In this document: in pieces, positions 14,881 through 24,099 of the stretch
How the letters are laid out: each line of letters begins with the position of its first letter
Position numbering within the stretch: position 1 is the first letter of the stretch
Assembly: GCA_904420045.1 (NCBI GenBank)
Contig: CAJFTY010000018.1
Location: 117,101-181,100, forward strand
Source of the DNA: Candidatus Metaruminococcus caecorum
Lineage (GTDB): Bacteria > Bacillota > Clostridia > Oscillospirales > Ruminococcaceae
Reading direction: 5' to 3'
DNA length: 64,000 bases
Notes under the pieces: generated by a model
Database searches by the model: none
What the model was told of the DNA's origin: nothing
What the model saw: the letters and a program-made list of their open reading frames with translations, nothing else
Made by a program: the position numbers and the translations under genes

Positions 14881-16011
14881 TTATATGCGGGTGTCCAAAA
14901 GCCCGGAATATTGGGCCCTGAATTCCGCAAAACGGCCCTGATCCAACGCCTCCCGGATTTTTTCCATCAGAGTGTTGTAAAACCACAGGTTGTGCATCAC
15001 CGCCAGGCGCATGGCGAGCATTTCATTTGCCTTGAACAGGTGGCGCAGATATGCCCGGGAATGCCGCCGGCAGGTGGGACATCCGCACTCTTCGTCGATG
15101 GGGAGCGGATCTTCGGCGTATTTGGCGTTCATCAGGTTGCGAATGCCCTTCCAGGTGTTCACATGGGCGTGGCGGGCGTTGCGGCTGGGCATGACGCAGT
15201 CGAACAGATCCACTCCCCGGGCCACCGCCTCCAGGATGTTGGAGGGGGTTCCTACCCCCATCAGGTAGCGGGGCTTGTCGGCGGGCATGAAGGGTTCCAC
15301 CGCGTCGATGATCCGGTACATATCCTCGGCGGGTTCGCCCACCGCCAGGCCGCCGATGGCGTAGCCGTCCAGATTCAGCTCCGCGATCTGCTTCATGTGC
15401 TCCACCCGCAGATCGTCGTACACGCAGCCCTGGTTGATGCCGAATAAAAGCTGATGAGGGTTAACGGTGCCCGGCAGTGCGTTTAGCCGGGCCATTTCCG
15501 CCTTGCAGCGCACAAGCCACCGGACGGTGCGGTCGCAGGATGCCTTGGAGTATTCTCGGGTGGAGGGATTTTCCACGCATTCGTCGAACGCCATGGCAAT
15601 GGTGGAACCCAGGTTTGACTGGATGCGCATGCTCTCCTCCGGGCCCATAAAGATTTTACGCCCGTCCACATGGGAGTGAAAGGTTACGCCTTCTTCCCGG
15701 ATGGTGCGCAGCTTTGCCAGGGAAAACACCTGAAATCCACCCGAGTCGGTGAGGATGGGCCGCTGCCAGCCCATAAATTTATGCAGTCCGCCCATCCGGC
15801 GGATCAATTCGTCCCCCGGCCGGACATGGAGGTGATAGGTGTTGCAAAGCTCCACCTGGCATTTTAAGTCCACCAGGTCATAGGAGGAAATTCCTCCCTT
15901 GATGGCAGCGGAGGTCCCAACGTTCATAAACGCGGGGGTCTGCACCGTCCCGTGGACGGTCTCAAAGGTTCCCCGACGGGCGTTTTGCTCTTTTTTGATC
16001 AGTGTGTACAT
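14881..16011 (-). CDS. tgt: tRNA-guanine transglycosylase (queuosine)
   Basis: Tgt exchanges guanine 34 for a queuosine precursor in tRNAs with GUN anticodons. The 376 residues from the ATG at 16011 match the family from its usual first residues (ARRGTFET followed by TPAFMNVGT). They contain the catalytic region DSGGFQVFSLAKLR, the nucleophile in LFDCVMPSRNARHAH and the zinc site with CGCPTC, Cys and His near 310-340. The ATG has only a close AAGGA upstream, and a TTG at 16056 would add 15 residues, so the start is not certain. The gene follows queA by about 50 bases and forms a queuosine unit with it. Confidence 0.93.
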   Translation of the reverse strand: MYTLIKKEQNARRGTFETVHGTVQTPAFMNVGTSAAIKGGISSYDLVDLKCQVELCNTYHLHVRPGDELIRRMGGLHKFMGWQRPILTDSGGFQVFSLAKLRTIREEGVTFHSHVDGRKIFMGPEESMRIQSNLGSTIAMAFDECVENPSTREYSKASCDRTVRWLVRCKAEMARLNALPGTVNPHQLLFGINQGCVYDDLRVEHMKQIAELNLDGYAIGGLAVGEPAEDMYRIIDAVEPFMPADKPRYLMGVGTPSNILEAVARGVDLFDCVMPSRNARHAHVNTWKGIRNLMNAKYAEDPLPIDEECGCPTCRRHSRAYLRHLFKANEMLAMRLAVMHNLWFYNTLMEKIREALDQGRFAEFRAQYSGLLDTRI

Positions 16012-16063
16012 ATCCTTCGCAGAGCCGTTTAGACAGCTCCTGTCCTTTCTTTTCAATCTGGTG

Positions 16064-17098
16064 TCAGAGGATCAGCATGGCGTCCCCGAAGCTATAAAAG
16101 CGGTAGCGCTCCTCCACGGCAGTTCGATAGGCGTTCATGGTGTTTTCATATCCTGCAAAAGCGGACACCAGCATGATGAGGGTGCTTTCCGGCAGGTGAA
16201 AGTTGGTAATTAAGCCGTCCAGCACCTTGAATTCATAGCCCGGATAGATGAAAATGCTGGTGTCTCCGGAGCAGGGGACGATCTCCCCATGGGCCTGAGC
16301 CACGGATTCCAGGGTGCGGCAGCTGGTGGTGCCCACGGCGATCACCCGTCCGCCGGAGGCTTTGGTCTGATGAATACGCCGGGCGGTTTCAGGGGGTAAC
16401 ACATAGTGCTCGGTGTGCATAAGATGCTGTGTGATATCCTCTTCCTTCACAGGCCGGAAGGTGCCAAGCCCTACATGGAGGGTTACATAAGCGATTCCCA
16501 CGCCCTTTTGCTCCAGCCGCGCCATCAGCTCGGGAGTAAAGTGAAGCCCTGCGGTGGGCGCGGCGGCGCTGCCCAGTTCTTTGGAATATACGGTCTGATA
16601 ACGCTCTTTATCCGCCAGCGTATGGGTGATATAGTGGGGCAGGGGCATCTCGCCGATTTTGTCCAGAACCGCGTACAGGTCGCTGTGGGCTTTATCATAG
16701 GTAAACCGGCAGATGCGGTTGCCCTCCTCTACCACGTCCAGGATCTCGGCCTCCAAAAGTCCTTCCCCAAAGATAAACTTGGCGCCGGGCTTTGCCTTAC
16801 GGCCTGGATGGACCAGGATTTCCCACACATCGGGCTGACACTGCTTTAAAAGCAGAAATTCCATAGCGGCGCCGGTGTCCTTTTTCATCCCGTACAGCCT
16901 TGCGGGAAGCACCCGGGAGTTGTTGACCACCAGCAGATCCCCGGGCTTTAAAAGCTCCGGGAGGTCATAAAACCGGCCATGACAGAGCGCGCCGGTTTTA
17001 CGGTCCATCTCCATCAGCCGGGAATGGTCCCGGGGCTCCATGGGAGTCTGGGCGATCAGCTCCTCAGGCAGATGGTAAAAAAAGTCCGATTTATTCAT
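16064..17098 (-). CDS. queA: S-adenosylmethionine:tRNA ribosyltransferase-isomerase QueA
   Basis: QueA transfers and rearranges the ribosyl part of SAM onto the 7-deazaguanine of tRNA to make epoxyqueuosine. The 344 residues match the family length. They show [19 protein letters not shown] at the start, [28 protein letters not shown] and [10 protein letters not shown] in the middle, and [18 protein letters not shown] near the end. I start at the ATG at 17098 (GGTGAT upstream) rather than 24 bases earlier. It is the first gene of a minus-strand queA-tgt-mntP cluster. The later queuosine genes are not in the window. Confidence 0.95.
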   Translation of the reverse strand: MNKSDFFYHLPEELIAQTPMEPRDHSRLMEMDRKTGALCHGRFYDLPELLKPGDLLVVNNSRVLPARLYGMKKDTGAAMEFLLLKQCQPDVWEILVHPGRKAKPGAKFIFGEGLLEAEILDVVEEGNRICRFTYDKAHSDLYAVLDKIGEMPLPHYITHTLADKERYQTVYSKELGSAAAPTAGLHFTPELMARLEQKGVGIAYVTLHVGLGTFRPVKEEDITQHLMHTEHYVLPPETARRIHQTKASGGRVIAVGTTSCRTLESVAQAHGEIVPCSGDTSIFIYPGYEFKVLDGLITNFHLPESTLIMLVSAFAGYENTMNAYRTAVEERYRFYSFGDAMLIL

Positions 17099-17290
17099 AT
17101 ACATCACCATTCTTTCTAGCAATAACCACAGTATTATGAATCATAAAACACGCTGCATACTGCCCCAAACAATTTTGCTAAATCCTTTCAAAATGTATGG
17201 AATTGGTTTAAGTGTAACGAAAACACCGTGAAGATTCTATTAAGAACACGGAAGGACGGATGAAGAACCTATAAAAATAACAGAAAGCAT

Positions 17291-17319
17291 TTGACACCGC
17301 CGGGGGATGGTGGTATTAT
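17291..17319 (+). promoter_or_regulatory. Promoter of the lysine-riboswitch operon
   Basis: A perfect TTGACA at 17291-17296 and TATTAT at 17314-17319 are 17 bases apart. Transcription would start just before the lysine aptamer. Confidence 0.8.
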
Positions 17320-17343
17320 AAAACCGACAAAAAAATACTGAAA

Positions 17344-17509
17344 CTGGTAGAGGATGCGGTTTTTAAGAGTATGCGAGTGTGAGAGTGCCAAATCGTTTGA
17401 ACATCTGCAAAAAGGGAAAACCGCCGAAGAACAGGTGATGGCATCGTCTGTTCTGGGGGCGCGCTCAACAGGTGCGTCACTGTCATCACAATGGATGGAG
17501 AGCTGCCGG
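17344..17509 (+). ncRNA. Lysine riboswitch (L box)
   Basis: The conserved blocks of the lysine aptamer appear in order: GGTAGAGGATGCG, AAGAGTA, AAAGGG with CGCCGAAG, and CACTGTCATCAC with GGATGGAGAGCTGCC at the end. GGTAG (17346-17350) pairs with CTGCC (17503-17507) to close P1. A terminator follows at 17571-17595. In the known mechanism lysine binding favours that terminator and shuts off the genes downstream. The next genes are asd, dapA and dapB, which fits. Confidence 0.92.
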
Positions 17510-17570
17510 CGGCCGGAAACAGGCAAAACGTTCCTTTCTGGTCGTCAACATTTCTATTATATTGGATGAT

Positions 17571-17595
17571 GAACCGGTTTTCAACCGGTTTTTTG
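17571..17595 (+). terminator. Terminator of the lysine riboswitch
   Basis: AACCGGTT is repeated on both sides of TTC and followed by a T run. It is the expression platform that lysine binding is expected to favour. Confidence 0.8.
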
Positions 17596-17663
17596 TTTGT
17601 TTCTCACTTTTTGTAAAATAAGAAAGCTTTCCGCCGCTTTTGGCGGAGAAAAGGAGTATGACA

Positions 17664-18743
17664 ATGAAGACTTTTAACGTTGGAATTATCGGCGCGACCG
17701 GCATGGTAGGCCAGCGGTTCGCAACCCTGCTGGAAAACCACCCCTGGTTTCATGTGACCGCTTTGGCGGCCAGCGGACGCAGCGCCGGCAAAACCTATGA
17801 AGAAGCTGTGGGCAACCGCTGGAAGCTTTCGAAGCCCATGCCGGAGTCCATGAAAAAACTGGTGATTCTGGACGCTTCTGCGGACGTGGAAAAAATGGCG
17901 GCCGCCGTGGACTTCGTGTTCTGCGCGGTGGATATGAAAAAAGACGAGATCAAAGCGCTGGAAGAACGCTATGCCAAGGCGGAATGCCCGGTGATCTCCA
18001 ACAACTCCGCCCATCGGGGAACTCCCGACGTGCCCATGATCGTGCCGGAAATCAACCCCGAGCACGCGGCGGTCATCGACGCCCAGCGCAAACGCCTGGG
18101 CACCAAGCGGGGCTTTATCGCGGTGAAGTCCAACTGCTCGCTGCAAAGCTATGTTCCCGCCCTGCACCCGCTGATGGAGTTCGGCGTGACCAAGGCGTTA
18201 GCCTGCACCTATCAGGCGATCTCCGGCGCGGGCAAAACCTTCGAGACCTTCCCCGAGATTGTGGATAACGTGATCCCCTTCATCGGCGGTGAGGAAGAAA
18301 AAAGTGAAAACGAACCCTTGAAGATCTGGGGTAAACTGGAAAACGGCGTGATCGTCAACGCCAATGGACCTTCCATCACCACCCAGTGCCTGCGGGTGCC
18401 CGTCAGCGACGGCCACACCGCTGCGGTGTTCGCCTCCTTCGAAAAAAAGCCCTCCATAGAGGAGATCAAACAGAAATGGGCGGCGTTTAAAGGCGTTCCT
18501 CAGGAGCTTGAGCTTCCCAGCGCGCCCAAGCAGTTTTTGCATTACTTTGAGGAAGATAACCGCCCCCAGGCCAAATTAGACCGGGACATCGAGGGCGGTA
18601 TGGCGGTGTCCATCGGACGCCTGCGGGAGGACTCCCAGTACGACATCAAGTTTGTCTGCCTCAGCCACAACACCCTGCGGGGCGCGGCTGGCGGCGCGGT
18701 CCTGATGGCGGAGCTTTTGGCTGCCAAGGGATATTTGGACTAA
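17664..18743 (+). CDS. asd: Aspartate-semialdehyde dehydrogenase
   Basis: The enzyme reduces aspartyl phosphate to aspartate semialdehyde, the branch point to lysine, threonine and methionine. The 359 residues have the NADP-binding GATGMVGQRF at the start, SNNSAHR, the catalytic Cys in VKSNCSLQSY and a C-terminal SHNTLRGAAGG. The motifs and length are those of the archaeal/fungal-like type that is also common in Clostridia, rather than the E. coli type. The ATG at 17664 has AAAAGGAG 8 bases upstream. It is the first gene under the lysine riboswitch. Confidence 0.95.
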   Translation: MKTFNVGIIGATGMVGQRFATLLENHPWFHVTALAASGRSAGKTYEEAVGNRWKLSKPMPESMKKLVILDASADVEKMAAAVDFVFCAVDMKKDEIKALEERYAKAECPVISNNSAHRGTPDVPMIVPEINPEHAAVIDAQRKRLGTKRGFIAVKSNCSLQSYVPALHPLMEFGVTKALACTYQAISGAGKTFETFPEIVDNVIPFIGGEEEKSENEPLKIWGKLENGVIVNANGPSITTQCLRVPVSDGHTAAVFASFEKKPSIEEIKQKWAAFKGVPQELELPSAPKQFLHYFEEDNRPQAKLDRDIEGGMAVSIGRLREDSQYDIKFVCLSHNTLRGAAGGAVLMAELLAAKGYLD

Positions 18744-18826
18744 TCTCTGCCGATCCTACTTGTATCCAGATGGTTTGGATACACAACGACTTATGATTCT
18801 GACATGCGCAAAAAGGAGAATGCGTT

Positions 18827-19717
18827 ATGAAAAAGCCTTTGTTTACCGGCGCGGGCGTGGCGATTGTCACCCCTATGAATCCGGACGGTTCGATCAACTA
18901 CCCAAAGCTCGGGGAGCTGATTGACTTTCAGGTCGATGGCGGCACCGACGCGATCATCACCTGCGGCACCACCGGCGAGTCCGCCACCATGACCCATGAG
19001 GAGCATGTGGAGGTCATCCGCTATACGGTGGAGCGGGTGGGCGGCCGGATTCCGGTCATCGCCGGCACCGGCAGCAACGACACCGACTACGCCGTCAAAC
19101 TGTCGGTGGAAGCGGAAAAACTGGGTGTGGACGGCCTTCTGGTGGTCACCCCTTACTACAACAAGACCAGCCAGCGGGGGCTGGTTCGGCATTTCACCAG
19201 CATCGCGGACAGCGTGAATATCCCGATCATTCTGTACAACATCCCCTCCCGCACCGGCGTGACCATCAAGCCCGAGACGTTTGCTGAACTCTGCAAACAT
19301 CCCAATATCGTGGCGGATAAAGAAGCCAGCGGCAATATCTCCGCCGTGGCGCAGATTAAGGCGCTGTGCGGCGACGAGCTGGCGGTTTACTCTGGAAACG
19401 ACGATCAAATCGTACCCATGCTCTCGCTGGGAGGGAGCGGCGTTATTTCGGTGCTTTCCAACATCCTGCCCCGGCAGACCCACGATATCTGCCAGCTCTT
19501 CTTTGAGGGGAAAACCGCCGAGAGCGCCAAGCTCCAGCTAGAGCTTTTGGACCTGATTAACGCCCTGTTTATGGACGTCAATCCCATCCCGGTCAAAGAC
19601 GCTATGAATTTGATGGGCATGGAGGTGGGCGAGTGCCGGATGCCGCTGCTCACGATGGATGACAAACAAAAACAGGCGCTGGCCGCTGTGCTGAAAAAAC
19701 ACGGTCTGACCGCGTAA
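18827..19717 (+). CDS. dapA: 4-hydroxy-tetrahydrodipicolinate synthase
   Basis: DapA condenses pyruvate with aspartate semialdehyde, the first step specific to lysine and diaminopimelate. The 296-residue TIM barrel shows TCGTTGESATMTHEEH, the Tyr in YNIPSRTGVTI and the Schiff-base Lys in ADKEASGNIS, all at usual places. AAAAAGGAG precedes the ATG. It lies 83 bases after asd; a small hairpin in that gap (18761-18783) has no T run. Diaminopimelate made here feeds both lysine and the peptidoglycan cross-link. Confidence 0.96.
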   Translation: MKKPLFTGAGVAIVTPMNPDGSINYPKLGELIDFQVDGGTDAIITCGTTGESATMTHEEHVEVIRYTVERVGGRIPVIAGTGSNDTDYAVKLSVEAEKLGVDGLLVVTPYYNKTSQRGLVRHFTSIADSVNIPIILYNIPSRTGVTIKPETFAELCKHPNIVADKEASGNISAVAQIKALCGDELAVYSGNDDQIVPMLSLGGSGVISVLSNILPRQTHDICQLFFEGKTAESAKLQLELLDLINALFMDVNPIPVKDAMNLMGMEVGECRMPLLTMDDKQKQALAAVLKKHGLTA

Positions 19718-19728
19718 ACAGGATACGC

Positions 19729-19800
19729 GCAATCCGCATCCGATGCCGGATGCGGATTGCTTGCTGTCCGGAAAAAACAGCCGTTTTCGCAGAAAACGGC
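19729..19800 (+). repeat. Two perfect hairpins between dapA and dapB
   Basis: GCAATCCGCATCCG pairs perfectly with its inverse around ATGC (19729-19760), and GCCGTTTTC pairs with GAAAACGGC (19780-19800). Neither has a T run, so they are more likely RNA-stability or processing elements within the operon than full terminators. Confidence 0.6.
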
Positions 19801-19827
19801 GGGATAAAAGAAAGGATGTGAACCGGG

Positions 19828-20577
19828 ATGCGCAAGGTGCTCATCAGCGGATGCAGCGGAAAGATGGGAAGGGTCATCGCCTCGGTGATTGATTCGAGAG
19901 AGGACTGCAAAACAGTGGCGGGTGTGGATCTGTTCACCCAGCCTTACGGGGATTTCCCGATCTACAAAACCTTTGACCAGGTGGAAGGGGACGTGGATGT
20001 CATCATCGACTTTTCCAACCCTGCGGCGCTGGACGGACTTTTGACATACGCGGTGAATAAAAAGGTGCCGGTGGTTGTCTCCACCACTGGATTTACCAAG
20101 GAGCAGATCCAGCAGATCCATGAGGCGGCGGAAAAGATTCCGGTATTTTTCTCCTTCAACATGTCTTTGGGCATCAATCTGCTGGTGGAGCTTTCGAAAA
20201 AAGCCGCTCAGGTGCTGGGCGGTCAGTTTGATATCGAGATTGTGGAAAAACACCACAACCAGAAGATCGACGCGCCCAGCGGCACTGCCATCATGCTTGC
20301 GGACGCCATCAACCACACCTTAAACGATCAGTACCGCTATGTGTACGACCGGCATTCCCAGCGGAAAAAGCGGGATAAAAACGAGATCGGCATGCACTCG
20401 GTGCGGGGCGGCACCATCGTGGGCGAACACGAGGTGATCTTCGCCGGCCGGGACGAGGTGATCACCCTGTCCCACTCGGCTTTCAGCAAAGAGGTGTTTG
20501 CAGTGGGCTCGGTCAACGCTGCCATGTTCCTGGCGGACAAAGGTCCCGGCCTGTATCAGATGAGCGACCTTTTGTAA
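19828..20577 (+). CDS. dapB: 4-hydroxy-tetrahydrodipicolinate reductase
   Basis: DapB reduces the product of DapA with NAD(P)H. The 249 residues show the nucleotide-binding GCSGKMGRVIA at the N-terminus, STTGFTKEQI, and the catalytic segment VEKHHNQKIDAPSGTA. The length is normal. AAAGGATG lies upstream of the ATG. It is the third gene of the lysine operon and follows dapA after the double hairpin. Confidence 0.96.
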   Translation: MRKVLISGCSGKMGRVIASVIDSREDCKTVAGVDLFTQPYGDFPIYKTFDQVEGDVDVIIDFSNPAALDGLLTYAVNKKVPVVVSTTGFTKEQIQQIHEAAEKIPVFFSFNMSLGINLLVELSKKAAQVLGGQFDIEIVEKHHNQKIDAPSGTAIMLADAINHTLNDQYRYVYDRHSQRKKRDKNEIGMHSVRGGTIVGEHEVIFAGRDEVITLSHSAFSKEVFAVGSVNAAMFLADKGPGLYQMSDLL

Positions 20578-20603
20578 GCGTCGTTTCGGAAAGGATTATC
20601 CAT

Positions 20604-21791
20604 ATGAAAAAAAGAGTTGCGGCCCTTTTGCTTTCCTGCGCACTGCTTGTCGGCGCGCTGTCCGGATGCGCTCAGAAGGATACCGGTACCGGAGCTGTTC
20701 CTGCGGGAGGGGAGCCGGAGCAAACCTCCTCCCAGGCGCCTGTGGTCAAAGAGCCTTCTACCGTGCGGCTGATGTCCGCGGGGGACAATCTGATTCACAG
20801 CTCGATCTATAAGCAGGCAAAAGCCCGGGGGACAAACGGGAGTTATGATTTTTCCTACGCCTACAAAAACATCGCGGACATCATTGCTCAGGCGGATCTG
20901 CCGGTTATTAACCAGGAGACGGTGATCGCCCCGATCTACGAGCCGTCGGATTATCCCTGCTTCAACAGCCCGCCGGAACTGGGGGACGAGATGTTAAAGC
21001 TGGGCTTTAAGGTGTTTAACCACGCCAACAACCACATTTTGGATAAGGGAACCAAAGGGACGCTGTCCTGCCTCAACGACTTTTGGGCGAAGCGCCCTCA
21101 GGCGCTGGTAACCGGCGCTTACCGGGACGAGAAGGATTTAAACACCGTTAAAACCATGACGGTCAAGGACATCACCTTCAGTTTTATCGGGATCACCGAA
21201 CACACCAACGGTATTAAACTCCCCAAGGACACTCCCGTTCGGCTGATCTACACCGAAAACGAGGAGCTGATTAAGAAGCAGATTGAGGCGGCCAGAGAAA
21301 AATCCGACTGTGTAGTGGTCTTTGCCCACTGGGGCGTGGAGGGGACCCATACCGTCGCCCAGCGGCAGAAAGATCTGGCCAAAAAGATGGTGGATTGGGG
21401 CGCGGATATCATCCTGGGGACTCATCCTCATGTACTACAGTCCATCGAGATGCTCAAAAAGCCGGATGGAACCGATGCGCCGGTGATCTATTCCCTGGGG
21501 AATTTTATCTCCGCCCAGTCGGAAGCTCCCAACATGATCGGGGGAATTTTGGATTTAAAAGTGACCAAGAATTTTGAGACGGATTCGATCACGGTGTCCG
21601 ACGTCAAACTGATCCCCACCATCACCCAGTACGAATCCCGTTACTCGAACATTCGGATCATCCCCTGGGCCAGCTATACCAAACAACTGGCCGACCAGCA
21701 TGGGGTTAAGGACAGCCGGTTTACATACGACTACATTCAAAAGACCCTGGATTCGGTTATCGGGGAAGAGTATCTGGAACTTGTGAAATAA
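20604..21791 (+). CDS. CapA-like (PGA_cap) lipoprotein
   Basis: The 395-residue protein has a lipoprotein signal with lipobox LSGC (Cys22), a Pro/Gly/Glu-rich linker and a metallophosphatase-like CapA domain. The domain has SAGDNLIHSS, NQETVIA, NHANNHILDKG, AHWGVEG and GTHPHVLQS, the His/Asp residues that would hold metals. CapA proteins are linked to poly-gamma-glutamate or other surface polymers; this one has no capB or capC nearby. It starts 26 bases after dapB and so is expected to answer to lysine. Its exact substrate is unknown. Confidence 0.85.
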   Translation: MKKRVAALLLSCALLVGALSGCAQKDTGTGAVPAGGEPEQTSSQAPVVKEPSTVRLMSAGDNLIHSSIYKQAKARGTNGSYDFSYAYKNIADIIAQADLPVINQETVIAPIYEPSDYPCFNSPPELGDEMLKLGFKVFNHANNHILDKGTKGTLSCLNDFWAKRPQALVTGAYRDEKDLNTVKTMTVKDITFSFIGITEHTNGIKLPKDTPVRLIYTENEELIKKQIEAAREKSDCVVVFAHWGVEGTHTVAQRQKDLAKKMVDWGADIILGTHPHVLQSIEMLKKPDGTDAPVIYSLGNFISAQSEAPNMIGGILDLKVTKNFETDSITVSDVKLIPTITQYESRYSNIRIIPWASYTKQLADQHGVKDSRFTYDYIQKTLDSVIGEEYLELVK

Positions 21792-21835
21792 GAGCGGATT
21801 TTCAGTGATATACTAGTGTTAAGGAGGACGGAACC

Positions 21836-22312
21836 ATGAGTACCAATTTTATTAGCAACATCAGCGTAACAGAGGATGTGGCGCTGCTCACTCTGGGGCA
21901 TGCTCCCGCCAAGGCGGATTTTATTTCCCGGGTGTTCGGCAGGGTCAGCGAGCAGGACATCAACGTGGATATGATTTCCCAGACCGCGGTGACAGGGGAG
22001 TACGTGACCATCTCGTTTACCGTGAGCGACGAGCATGTCACCAATGTGGTGGCGCTGGCAAACGCCGTCAAGGACAAATATCCCTCGGTGAAAACCCTGG
22101 TAAAAAACGGGAATGTAAAAATCGCCCTGTACGGCGAGGATATGCCGGATCATCCCGGCGTGGCGGCCAAGGTGTTCCAGGTGTTCAATCGCATCGGCGT
22201 GGGCATCCTGCTGATTACCACGTCGGAGACGGATATTTCCATCCTGGTGGACGGTTCGGACTACCCCGCCGCATATGAGGCGCTGTGCCAGGAGTTCGGC
22301 CTGCCTCAGTAG
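21836..22312 (+). CDS. Free-standing tandem ACT-domain protein, like the regulatory part of aspartokinase
   Basis: The 158 residues form two ACT domains. The first contains LLTLGHAPAKADFISRVFGRVSEQDINVDMISQ, reported here only as its key parts DFISRVFG and INVDMIS. The second contains PGVAAKVFQVFNRIGVGILL. This matches the C-terminal regulatory half of aspartate kinase, without any kinase domain. GGAGG precedes the ATG. As the last gene of the lysine-riboswitch operon it may form an effector-binding partner for an aspartokinase encoded elsewhere, but that is inference. Confidence 0.82.
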   Translation: MSTNFISNISVTEDVALLTLGHAPAKADFISRVFGRVSEQDINVDMISQTAVTGEYVTISFTVSDEHVTNVVALANAVKDKYPSVKTLVKNGNVKIALYGEDMPDHPGVAAKVFQVFNRIGVGILLITTSETDISILVDGSDYPAAYEALCQEFGLPQ

Positions 22313-22331
22313 GGAGACGAAAAAAAACTGT

Positions 22332-22368
22332 AGCGCGCCTGTCCGCTTTTGCGGGCGGGCGCGCTTTC
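22332..22368 (+). terminator. Terminator of the lysine operon
   Basis: A 15-bp GC-rich stem (22332-22346 with 22351-22365, some G-U pairs) with a TTTT loop is followed by TTCGT. The T run is short. Confidence 0.65.
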
Positions 22369-22487
22369 GTGAGTTCTTGGGCTTTGCACGGTTTGGAAAC
22401 ATAGCTGCCCTGGCAAAAAATGCTTGGAGGTTTGTTTTTCAATAAAATCAAAACCCATTTGCTTTAACCAGGGAGGCTTTATCCTTC

Positions 22488-23585
22488 ATGCTCAAAAAAA
22501 TAGCGTATTTATTTAAAAGCGACGTTGTTATGTTCGTGTCCATGTGTCTGGCGATCGTGTCGTGTATCATTGTGCCTCCGTCGGCACAGTATCTGCAATA
22601 TATTGATTTTCATACGCTGATTTTACTGTTTTGCTTGATGCTTATTGTGGAAGGGCTGCGGGAGCAAGGTTTTTTTCAAAAGGTCGGAAATTGGATTTTC
22701 ACGAGGATCAAGACAACAAAAGGCCTTGTTTTTTCGTTGGTGTTTCTATGTTTTTTCAGCAGTATGCTGATTACAAACGACGTGACACTCATCACGTTTA
22801 TTCCCTTTGGAATCCTGATTTTAGAAATGGCGGGGCTGACACCCAAACTGTGTTTGACGGTCACGCTGATGACCATTGCCGCAAACTTGGGCAGCATGTT
22901 TACGCCGATTGGAAATCCTCAAAACCTGTATTTGTTTTCCATCTCCCACCTGGATTTACCGGGCTTTTTCATGCTGATGCTGCCGTTTACGGCTGTCTCT
23001 GCTGTCTTGCTCGGCGTATTTATCCTGTTTGGATACCGGCAGTCCGCGTTGGAAATCCACATTGGGGGATCAGAACGGCTAGATAAACGATCTGTATGCT
23101 TTTACGGAGTATTGTTTGTCTTATGCGTCTTGGCGGTGGCGGGAGTTGTCCCTGCGTATCTTTTGCTGCCGGCAGTTGTCCTGTGCGTTTTTTGTAAAAA
23201 GAAAACGCTGTTTAAGAAAATTGATTATTCGCTGCTGCTGACATTCTCCTTTTTCTTTATCTTTGTAGGCAACATCAATCAAATGGAAAATTTACGGGCA
23301 TGGATCTCCGGCATTGTGCAACATCATGAGCGGATGGTCTCGGTGGGGATTAGCCAAGTCATCAGCAATGTTCCGGCTGCTATGCTGCTTTCCGGCTATA
23401 CGGAGAATATCAACGAACTAATTATTGGAACCAATCTTGGCGGATTGGGAACGTTGATTGCCTCAATGGCGAGTTTGATTTCCTATAAACATGTAGCAAA
23501 CCGGTATCCCGAGTTCAAGAAAAAATACTTGTTGCTGTTCACGCTGTGCAATCTTGTATTTCTCGTTTTCCTGTGCCTGCTTTAA
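22488..23585 (+). CDS. SLC13/ArsB-type (ion transporter superfamily) permease
   Basis: The 365-residue protein is almost wholly hydrophobic, with about ten membrane segments. It has the family pattern of two related halves: LITNDVTLITFIPF and NLGSMFTPIGNPQNLYLF in the first, and ISNVPAAMLLSG with NLGGLGTLIASMASLISYK in the second. These Asn/Pro-rich loops are typical of the citrate/ArsB/NhaD superfamily. The substrate cannot be told from sequence. GGGAGG lies 12 bases before the ATG. It stands alone between the lysine operon and rplU, with no regulator nearby. Confidence 0.8.
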   Translation: MLKKIAYLFKSDVVMFVSMCLAIVSCIIVPPSAQYLQYIDFHTLILLFCLMLIVEGLREQGFFQKVGNWIFTRIKTTKGLVFSLVFLCFFSSMLITNDVTLITFIPFGILILEMAGLTPKLCLTVTLMTIAANLGSMFTPIGNPQNLYLFSISHLDLPGFFMLMLPFTAVSAVLLGVFILFGYRQSALEIHIGGSERLDKRSVCFYGVLFVLCVLAVAGVVPAYLLLPAVVLCVFCKKKTLFKKIDYSLLLTFSFFFIFVGNINQMENLRAWISGIVQHHERMVSVGISQVISNVPAAMLLSGYTENINELIIGTNLGGLGTLIASMASLISYKHVANRYPEFKKKYLLLFTLCNLVFLVFLCLL

Positions 23586-23664
23586 GCCGTCCAAACGATT
23601 ATACGGACAATCCGATGGGGCGGTGATTTCATTTAGTGGAGGAAACGTCCAGGTGATTTTTCGG

Positions 23665-23693
23665 TTGACAAGCCGGGAAACATATGGTAAACT
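23665..23693 (+). promoter_or_regulatory. Promoter of rplU-prp-rpmA
   Basis: A perfect TTGACA at 23665-23670 and TAAACT at 23688-23693 are 17 bases apart, about 90 bases before rplU. Confidence 0.8.
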
Positions 23694-23783
23694 TATTAAG
23701 CCGCGTATGCCGGGCAGAAATCGGTTGCAACAATACCGGGCCTTTGGCGTAGCGAGATTATAGGAAGAGGCAGGTGCCTAACC
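23694..23783 (+). promoter_or_regulatory. L21 leader (ribosomal protein autoregulatory RNA)
   Basis: The untranslated leader of rplU carries GCCGGGCAGAAATCGGTTGC, AACAATACCGGGCC and GGCGTAGCGAGATTATAGG, which recall the Firmicutes L21 leader RNA found before this operon. Paired CCGGGC/GCCCGG and CGGTT/AACCG-type arms are visible. Autoregulation by a protein of the operon is assumed, not shown. Confidence 0.65.
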
Positions 23784-24095
23784 ATGTACGCAGTGATCGA
23801 AACCGGCGGCAAGCAGTACCGTGTCAGCGAAGGCGACGTGATCTTTATCGAAAAGCTCAACGTGGAAGCGGAAGCGGAAGTTACATTCGATAAAGTAGTC
23901 GCAGTTGGCAAAGACGACGGCCTGGTTGCGGGAACTCCTTTTGTTGAGGGTGCGACTGTTGTCGCAAAAGCGCTGAAAAACGGCAAAGGCAAGAAAATCA
24001 CCGTTTTCACCTACAAACCCAAAAAGGATTCCAAACGGAAAATGGGACACAGACAACCTTACACCCAGGTAAGGATCGAATCCATCAAGGCATAA
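23784..24095 (+). CDS. rplU: Ribosomal protein L21
   Basis: The 103-residue protein begins [18 protein letters not shown] and has [21 protein letters not shown] near the end, the conserved start and the basic RNA-binding loop of bL21, a 50S subunit protein that binds 23S rRNA. Length is normal. It is the first gene of the rplU-prp-rpmA unit and is only 4 bases from the next start. Confidence 0.97.
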   Translation: MYAVIETGGKQYRVSEGDVIFIEKLNVEAEAEVTFDKVVAVGKDDGLVAGTPFVEGATVVAKALKNGKGKKITVFTYKPKKDSKRKMGHRQPYTQVRIESIKA

Positions 24096-24099
24096 CGCC

